Source: Bacteroidota bacterium
GTDB lineage: Bacteria > Bacteroidota > Bacteroidia > Bacteroidales > F082
Reading direction: 5' to 3'
Length of the DNA: 64,000 nt
Assembly: GCA_016845175.1 (NCBI GenBank)
Contig: JAERTD010000049.1
Location: 1-64,000 of the forward strand
Part shown: positions 58,627 to 64,000 of the stretch, in pieces
Layout: each line of letters begins with the position of its first letter
How positions within the stretch are numbered: the first letter of the stretch is position 1
Made by a program: the position numbers and the translations under genes
Notes under the pieces: model-generated
What the model was told of the DNA's origin: nothing
Databases searched by the model: none
What the model saw: the letters and a program-made list of their open reading frames with translations, nothing else

Positions 58627-61506
58627 TTACTTCAATACTTCTAGTTTTGATTGATACACAAGTTGTCCAGCTGTAGTTATCCTTACAAAATGCAATCCGG
58701 TGGAAAATGAATTGGTTTGAATCTGATGGGATACACTAGCTGAGGTATTTCTTCTCTGAAGAGAATATACTTTTTGGCCCAGAAGATCAAATATTTCGAT
58801 TTGGTATTCAAGTGTTTCTTCCAAATCGAATGATATGTTCAGCTTATCCTTTGCCGGGTTGGGATACATATTGAAATCGCTGATTGCAATTGGTTGAATA
58901 CCGGTACAGTCATCGATAAAAATATCTAAAGTGTCAGATGTACCCTCACAGTTTTCTACAGAGGTTTCTGTTACCAATAGGTGAGCCTGTCCCAGATCGG
59001 TCCATAACACCACTATTTCATGAGTGCCTGTACCACTGACAATAGATCCGCCACTTACTTCCCAGAAATAGGTACTTCCTGAATTATCTGTTGTGGTATA
59101 GATATTTTCATGATCCTGGCAGACAAGGCTTTCACCATTGATAACAGGCAGCGGCATGAGAAGTACATCAATCTCAAGAGCGTCTGATGAAGGTCCGTCA
59201 CCGCAATCATTTGATCCATAAACAGATAGTTGTGCAGACCCCTTGTATGTTGGAGCCCAATGCACAGAGATGTTTTCCCCACTTCCGATGATAAGGCCTG
59301 CTTCCGCAGGGTTTAGTGTCCAGATAAGCGTATCTGCATCAGTTACAGGGTCGGTTTGATAATCACTGATGCTATTGGCACATACCACTTCAGGACCTGA
59401 TGGTTGATTGGCAGTTCCTGGTTCTTCCAGCAGGTAAATAAAAGCTCCGCCATACATTTCTGTATCACAATAGGTTGAGTGTCCGGTAACATTATAAATG
59501 CCTTCGTCTGTTTGCATGCCGAAGCTAATGGGGCTTCCAGTACCTGCTATGATGGTTCCTGTGGAAACATTATCCAGGAACAATTCATAATCTACATCTA
59601 CCTCCGAGCCATCAAGGGTGACCTCCAGGCCCTGGCTACCTTCACAAAAGCCACCACCACCCTGCACATTAAATGCTGCAGGAGTGAAGTTTAATGTGGC
59701 GTTTAATTCTGTGGACCAGCTGCTGTAACCACATGGGTTGGAAACACGTACCTTAATAGTGTAATCTCCTGTCCATGTAGCAGAAGTTTCCAGGGTTGCA
59801 GATGTGTCATTTACAATTAGGGTACCTGCATCAACCGGTAAGACCTCCCAGTAATAAGTGTCAGCATATTGAACACTATTGGTTGTGTAAGTGTATGATT
59901 CATTTCCGCAAACATTATCGGGACCTACCGGAGTAGTCGGAGTGGCAGGTATGGCTTCAACAACAATCATGTCGTTTCTTACCAATGTGCTGATATTGGT
60001 GCCATCTGTAACTTCCAGAGTTACATCATAGGCCCCCGCAGTACTGTAGGTGACCGAAGGATGTTGATTGGTAGAACTTGCCGGACTTCCTCCTTCAAAG
60101 GTCCAGTTCCATGAAATAACATTACCATGTGACTGGTCCGTAAAATTGACTGTGCTTCCTTCACAAGTGGTATCCGCATCTGCTATGAAATCGGCACCAA
60201 AAGGCACGAAGTCATTGAGGTATCTCACCACGGGTAGCTTATTTTCACCTGAGTTGGTTAAACCACCACAATTTCCGGTGGTTATAATTTTACCGTCAGG
60301 TTGCATATCCATTGCAGAAGCTTCATCCCAGTCAGATCGAATATCGGTACTCACAAATCCATCTCCATCGAAGGATGTGTCGAAAGATCCATCTCCATGA
60401 AACCTGGCAACGAGAAATTCGGAAGATATACCACTTGGGCCTGTAGTTCCGGAATTATAAATCTTGCCGTCATCAGCAAGCATAATATCCAATCCAGCAT
60501 TCCATGGATTTCCATTGGGCATATAAAAAACAGCACCATTGGTTCCAAATGCGGGATCTCCAATGCCGGATGAATCCATCTTGATTATATAGGCTTGCTG
60601 ATTGTTTGAAGCGTCATAGTGGTTGCCGGTCAAGAAGATGGAGTCATTCTGAATTTTCATGCCAAAGGCATTTGAAATATCTGTAATTAGTGGTGGAATC
60701 ATAACGCCATTGGTTCCAAAACCAGGCATGGGATCTCCACTGGAAGTGAGCTTGGCCATGATAACCATATGCCCCCAAAAAGGGTTACTCTGGTAGGCAT
60801 CACCAATACCCACAATGCTGCCATTGCTAAGAATTCCGAGAGTTGAAATGGATTCATCCTGTACAGAACTGTTTATTTCCGTAAACCCATTGGTTCCGAA
60901 GGATGTGTCGAGTGTTCCATCACTGTTCACTCTGCAAAAAAGGAGCTGGCTAAAACTTCCCAGGTAAGTTCTTCCTGCTAATACAATCTTTCCGTCAGAC
61001 TGTAAAGCAATGGCCTCACTATTTTCCAGAGATGTACTATAACTTGTGGTGAAGTACCCAGTGCCATTGAAACTTAAGTCAGGCGATCCATCGGTAAGAT
61101 ATCTGGCCACAAAAAATTCTTCATCAGAAGGTGTAATTTGTACGGTTCCGGTGATAAGGTATTTCCCGTCGGGTTGCTCAATCATTTTCCTGGGAAATGT
61201 TTGGTTACCCACCTGTATGGCTGTATATCCATTGTCGACACCAAATGTTGAATCAATATCGCTGTTTTCTTTGATCCGGAACAGGACTGCAGAAATCGAA
61301 CCACTGAATTCTGCACTGCCCATAATAACGGAACTTGTATCGGTCATGCAGATAATGCTGTAACCATTGTCATGTACTGTCCCATGATCGTAGAGGCGAA
61401 TGCCATCCCCGTTGAAGGTGCTGTCGATGGTTCCAGCCTGAGGAAATGCATAATTGATCATGCCCAACAGCATCAGGATTGTAAAAAAGTAGTTTTTATA
61501 CTTCAT
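58627..61506 (-). CDS. Large T9SS-exported protein with delta-60 and PKD domains (959 aa)
   Basis: Signal peptide (about 1-23, ending NYAFPQ), then seven or so delta-60 repeats (DUF5122 type: GTIDSTFNGDGIRLYDHGTV, DGSFDTSFDGDGFVSTDIRS, IALQSDGKIVLAGRTY...). A PKD domain (about 435-520, GSTVNFTDQSHGNVISWNWT) and three Ig/PKD_6-like modules beginning with VCGN/VCANS/VCQDHE follow. The C-terminus (MYPNPAKDKLNISFDLEETL, YSLQRRNTSASV, LHFVRITTAGQLVYQSKLEV) is a T9SS type A sorting domain. A secreted or surface protein. It is 15 bp after a 56-residue gene and downstream of a TPR-LuxR regulator. Confidence 0.9.
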   Translation of the reverse strand: MKYKNYFFTILMLLGMINYAFPQAGTIDSTFNGDGIRLYDHGTVHDNGYSIICMTDTSSVIMGSAEFSGSISAVLFRIKENSDIDSTFGVDNGYTAIQVGNQTFPRKMIEQPDGKYLITGTVQITPSDEEFFVARYLTDGSPDLSFNGTGYFTTSYSTSLENSEAIALQSDGKIVLAGRTYLGSFSQLLFCRVNSDGTLDTSFGTNGFTEINSSVQDESISTLGILSNGSIVGIGDAYQSNPFWGHMVIMAKLTSSGDPMPGFGTNGVMIPPLITDISNAFGMKIQNDSIFLTGNHYDASNNQQAYIIKMDSSGIGDPAFGTNGAVFYMPNGNPWNAGLDIMLADDGKIYNSGTTGPSGISSEFLVARFHGDGSFDTSFDGDGFVSTDIRSDWDEASAMDMQPDGKIITTGNCGGLTNSGENKLPVVRYLNDFVPFGADFIADADTTCEGSTVNFTDQSHGNVISWNWTFEGGSPASSTNQHPSVTYSTAGAYDVTLEVTDGTNISTLVRNDMIVVEAIPATPTTPVGPDNVCGNESYTYTTNSVQYADTYYWEVLPVDAGTLIVNDTSATLETSATWTGDYTIKVRVSNPCGYSSWSTELNATLNFTPAAFNVQGGGGFCEGSQGLEVTLDGSEVDVDYELFLDNVSTGTIIAGTGSPISFGMQTDEGIYNVTGHSTYCDTEMYGGAFIYLLEEPGTANQPSGPEVVCANSISDYQTDPVTDADTLIWTLNPAEAGLIIGSGENISVHWAPTYKGSAQLSVYGSNDCGDGPSSDALEIDVLLMPLPVINGESLVCQDHENIYTTTDNSGSTYFWEVSGGSIVSGTGTHEIVVLWTDLGQAHLLVTETSVENCEGTSDTLDIFIDDCTGIQPIAISDFNMYPNPAKDKLNISFDLEETLEYQIEIFDLLGQKVYSLQRRNTSASVSHQIQTNSFSTGLHFVRITTAGQLVYQSKLEVLK

Positions 61507-61521
61507 ATTATGTGAATTTGG

Positions 61522-61692
61522 TTAATGATTTTCTTTGCCAGAGTCTTTGGCCTGTTTTAGTTTATTTTGCTTTTCAATACTATCCATGGCGTCAATAAGA
61601 TTTTTTAAGGCTTCATTTTCCTTTTTCTTCTGTGATATTAAACTATTAATCTGTTTCCACAAATCCTGATCTTCCTCTTCATTTGTGTCCAT
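61522..61692 (-). CDS. Small charged helical protein (56 aa)
   Basis: Complete ORF from ATG 61690-61692 to TAA 61522-61524: acidic start MDTNEEEDQDLWKQI, then a Lys/Glu-rich helix (SLISQKKKENEALKNLIDAM) with heptad-like spacing, and a basic end QKAKDSGKENH-like tail. No signal peptide and no recognised family. It lies 15 bp before the T9SS gene start on the same strand and is probably co-transcribed. The coiled-coil-like composition suggests a small partner or regulator. Confidence is limited by its length. Confidence 0.5.
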   Translation of the reverse strand: MDTNEEEDQDLWKQINSLISQKKKENEALKNLIDAMDSIEKQNKLKQAKDSGKENH

Positions 61693-61955
61693 GAATGTTT
61701 TTATTAGTTTTTGGCAAATAAAACACAGTTTCTCTCGAGATCAATAATGTAAAGGCTTACAAATAATATACGGCCCTATCACAAATGATGCACTCAGAAT
61801 CCTAAGTATTTGATAAACAGTTTAAAACTGAAACGACCATTTCGGTTTGTGAAAGCAATATCGACAACAGGTACTACAGTTTAGTATACACGGTTTGAAG
61901 GATAAAACGAGCTGTTTTGTCCCAGGGAAATTATTATTCCGGAAATAAGTTGTGA

Positions 61956-63722
61956 TTAGTATTTTGTCAGGAAAGACACCAAAGATTCATCGGTTTCCAT
62001 TCCTAATTTTTTTCTCAGTCTGGAACGGGCCACAACAATACTGCGTTCTGACTGATAGGTTATGGAGGCTATATCTTTTGTTGACATATTTAGCCTTAGG
62101 AATGCGCAGAGGCGAATTTCATTTGGTGTCAGATCATGGAAGTCTGAATTTAGTCGTTTAAAGAAATCAGTGTGCACCTCCTGGAAAGAAACCTCAAACT
62201 CTTTCCATGCATCATCTGAGGATCCTGCTTCAAGTTCTCTAATAACCTTAGCAATAGACTTTTTGTTCTTAACTTTTATGTCAGGGATGATATTTCGGAG
62301 TTTCTCTGAAACGCTTAAGATGAACTCATTCTTTTTCAACAGATACAACACCCGCGTTGTTATTTCCTTGTTCTTATCTTCAAGTTGTTTGAGCATATGT
62401 TTGTGCTCAAGGTCGAGTTTGGCTTTTTTGTTTTTTTCCAGTTGGAGCAACAAATAGGTAAGTATCAACAACAAAAGTAAGCCAACACCAATGGAGATAA
62501 ACACAAGGTTTCTTCGTCTGAGTTTTGCCTGGTTAATTTCTGTCAGCAGTTTCTGTTTGCTTATTTCTTGCTCATATTGATAAGTAACCTCCAACTGAGC
62601 CAGTTTCTTGATATTCTCTTCATTGATGATGCTGTCGGAATAATACTTGTAATACTTAAAATATTTAAAGGAAGAGTCACTAATATCGAGAGAATCATAA
62701 ATGTCACTCAGCATTTTTGAGTTATGCATAACGAAATGGTTCTGCTTGGTTTTAAGAGCCATTTGATAGCTTCTGCGGAAGTATTCAATAGCCTGGGACC
62801 AATCTCTATTATAATGATAAACCCTGCCTTTTTTATAGTAGATATTTACCAGTTCAACTGATTTGGGCCTTGGATAATCCAACCCAAGGTTTTGTATGAT
62901 GGAGTAACTTTCTTCTAGATAGCGCAAGGCACTGTCTGCTTGACCATTTTCTAAGAAATTGTCAGACAGGAAATTGTTTCCTTGCAGAATACCAATTTTG
63001 TCATCCCTTAATTTATTGATCTGTCTTGATTTCTTGAAATATGTCTGTGCTAGCGCTGTATTATCCAAACGATTGTATATGAGGCCTACATTTGTATTGG
63101 AAATGGCAATATTTAAGCTGTCTCCTTCTTCTTCAAATATTTCTAATGCAGGAATGTAGTAGTTCAGGGCTTCCTCGAATTCTCCTTTTTCGTAATAAAT
63201 GATGCCGATATTGTTGTTGATATGTGGAATGTTTTCTAGCATTACATGCTTTTCTGAGACTCTCAGAGCCTGCATATAAAAATCCATGGCTTGAGTATGG
63301 TTTCCCATGACCAAATACAGATTCCCTAACTGTAGCTGTATTGATGCAATATTCTTATAATCTTGTATTTGCTCAAACAATTCCAGTGAGGTTTTATACT
63401 CATAAATAGCCCTGTTCAGGCTATCCTGAGGCACTGAAAGATCACCTAAACAAGCATATGCCTCTGCTATATCTTCCTTTCTTTCGATTTTTTTGGACAA
63501 GTTCAGAGACTGTTCCACATAAAACCTCGAGCTGTCAAGGTCGATTTGCTTATAAGCCTTAGACAAATCAAAATAGACTTTGATCTTTTCCTTAACCTCA
63601 TGGGTATTTTGGAGTACCCTGTGCAGACTATCGATATCCTGCTTGCCGCTTGCTTTCATCAAGGTGGATGCAACAAGTAAAATTGTAATCACAGCAAGAC
63701 GCATGGCCAGGAATTGTATCAT
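61956..63722 (-). CDS. TPR sensor with LuxR-type HTH, membrane-anchored (588 aa)
   Basis: Signal/anchor at the N-terminus, about eight TPR units (50-370: IAEAYACLGDLSVPQDSLNR, IASIQLQLGNLYLVMGNHTQ, HINNNIGIIYYEKGEFEEAL and so on), one membrane span (about 400-418, LVFISIGVGLLLLLILTYLL) and a coiled coil (KKAKLDLEHKHMLKQLEDKN). The C-terminal LuxR-like HTH (about 520-588) contains LTPNEIRLCAFLRLNMSTKD and SERSIVVARSRLRKKLGM. This is a Bacteroidota one-component design: periplasmic TPR sensor, cytoplasmic HTH. It lies upstream of the small gene and the T9SS protein and probably controls them. A start at residue 7 is also possible. Confidence 0.88.
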   Translation of the reverse strand: MIQFLAMRLAVITILLVASTLMKASGKQDIDSLHRVLQNTHEVKEKIKVYFDLSKAYKQIDLDSSRFYVEQSLNLSKKIERKEDIAEAYACLGDLSVPQDSLNRAIYEYKTSLELFEQIQDYKNIASIQLQLGNLYLVMGNHTQAMDFYMQALRVSEKHVMLENIPHINNNIGIIYYEKGEFEEALNYYIPALEIFEEEGDSLNIAISNTNVGLIYNRLDNTALAQTYFKKSRQINKLRDDKIGILQGNNFLSDNFLENGQADSALRYLEESYSIIQNLGLDYPRPKSVELVNIYYKKGRVYHYNRDWSQAIEYFRRSYQMALKTKQNHFVMHNSKMLSDIYDSLDISDSSFKYFKYYKYYSDSIINEENIKKLAQLEVTYQYEQEISKQKLLTEINQAKLRRRNLVFISIGVGLLLLLILTYLLLQLEKNKKAKLDLEHKHMLKQLEDKNKEITTRVLYLLKKNEFILSVSEKLRNIIPDIKVKNKKSIAKVIRELEAGSSDDAWKEFEVSFQEVHTDFFKRLNSDFHDLTPNEIRLCAFLRLNMSTKDIASITYQSERSIVVARSRLRKKLGMETDESLVSFLTKY

Positions 63723-64000
63723 GAACAGTAGCTAACAGAAAGTATTGGTTTATGCTCCAGCTAAGATAAGAAATTGAGAAGTATACCACAGCTAGCCCCT
63801 ACCTGTGAAAGGCTGGAAAAAACTATAAGGTTATGGGTGTGTCCTCAATCAGTGTCAGTTACAGGGTTTGATTAATATCACTTGCTCAAATAGCTTCCAT
63901 ACTTTATGATCAAAGCTTTGAGGCGAGATGTCACATCTTACCACTTGTTTGTTACTTGATGGGCAGAATGTTTCGCTTACTTTAATGTTCAGGCTTATGT
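63723..64000. other. Window end without a recognised gene
   Basis: No credible ORF or structure; presumably the promoter region of the TPR-LuxR gene and the end of the next locus. Confidence 0.4.

Noticed and set aside
1-64000. CRISPR arrays, tRNA/rRNA genes, prophage or complete insertion sequences
   Set aside because: No regularly spaced 25-40-bp repeats with unique spacers, no cloverleaf or rRNA sequences, and no transposase or phage structural genes were recognised.

Overview
The window looks like a chromosomal segment of a member of the Bacteroidota. The signs are two Type IX secretion (T9SS) C-terminal sorting domains, SusC-like TonB-dependent receptors with carboxypeptidase-regulatory N-termini, a TonB receptor/DUF4249 pair, many short lipoproteins with a late lipobox Cys, membrane-spanning AraC-TPR and TPR-LuxR regulators, low G+C, and promoters of the Bacteroidota form TTG-N19-TAnnTTTG. 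The cytochrome bd oxidase and the DsrC/heterodisulfide-reductase-like genes suggest an organism that meets low oxygen and handles sulfur or thiols. The order cannot be fixed from the sequence; a marine Bacteroidia (Marinilabiliales-like) is a guess. I see no tRNA, rRNA, CRISPR array, prophage or intact insertion sequence.

Layout. 1-230: nested inverted repeats and a terminator. 228-4542 (minus): a metal-homeostasis operon, in order Fur/Zur-type regulator, small His/Cys secreted protein, TonB receptor and two DUF4625 lipoproteins, behind a recognisable promoter with overlapping TTGCAT repeats. 4626-13000: an HU-like protein, then sparse plus-strand genes (NTF2-like lipoprotein, DUF3089 hydrolase, STN-type TonB receptor with DUF4249 partner, lipocalin-like lipoprotein). 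These are separated by repeat-rich spacers holding a 22-bp tandem array and two dispersed repeat families with two copies each. 12989-16158 (minus): cupin, homocysteine methyltransferase, VOC protein, unknown protein and rlmF. 16282-19587: a T9SS-exported L-domain repeat protein and an alpha/alpha-toroid protein.

19693-25986 (minus) is the most interesting region. A small five-Cys protein, DsrC with both arm cysteines, a NarI/DsrM-like cytochrome b subunit, an HdrD/DsrK-like Fe-S subunit and an EF2568-type cysteine desulfurase form one tight operon, with cydAB immediately downstream. No dsrAB is present. I infer a menaquinol-linked persulfide/trisulfide relay from cysteine to DsrC.

26046-30826 (minus): a TetR-controlled cluster (TetR, an SDR gene broken by one nonsense codon, a metallophosphoesterase, an NAD-binding epimerase-like protein), preceded by an M14 carboxypeptidase lipoprotein. 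31010-34975: two thioredoxin-fold proteins, an Old Yellow Enzyme homologue, a VF530 protein and a DEAD-box helicase. 35107-47609: a third TonB receptor and a run of small metabolic and membrane genes (TMEM175-like, lactonase, C_GCAxxG_C_C, MDR reductase, saccharopine dehydrogenase family, GNAT). 47731-51818: an acyltransferase-ankyrin fusion divergent from an AraC-TPR membrane regulator, with a 20-bp-period direct repeat between them. 51870-58434: GH29 fucosidase, beta-barrel protein, DUF4332 protein, an AraC-GyrI/PNPOx/methyltransferase/VOC cluster and a TonB C-terminal protein. 58627-63722: a large delta-60/PKD T9SS protein, a 56-residue companion and a TPR-LuxR regulator likely to control them.
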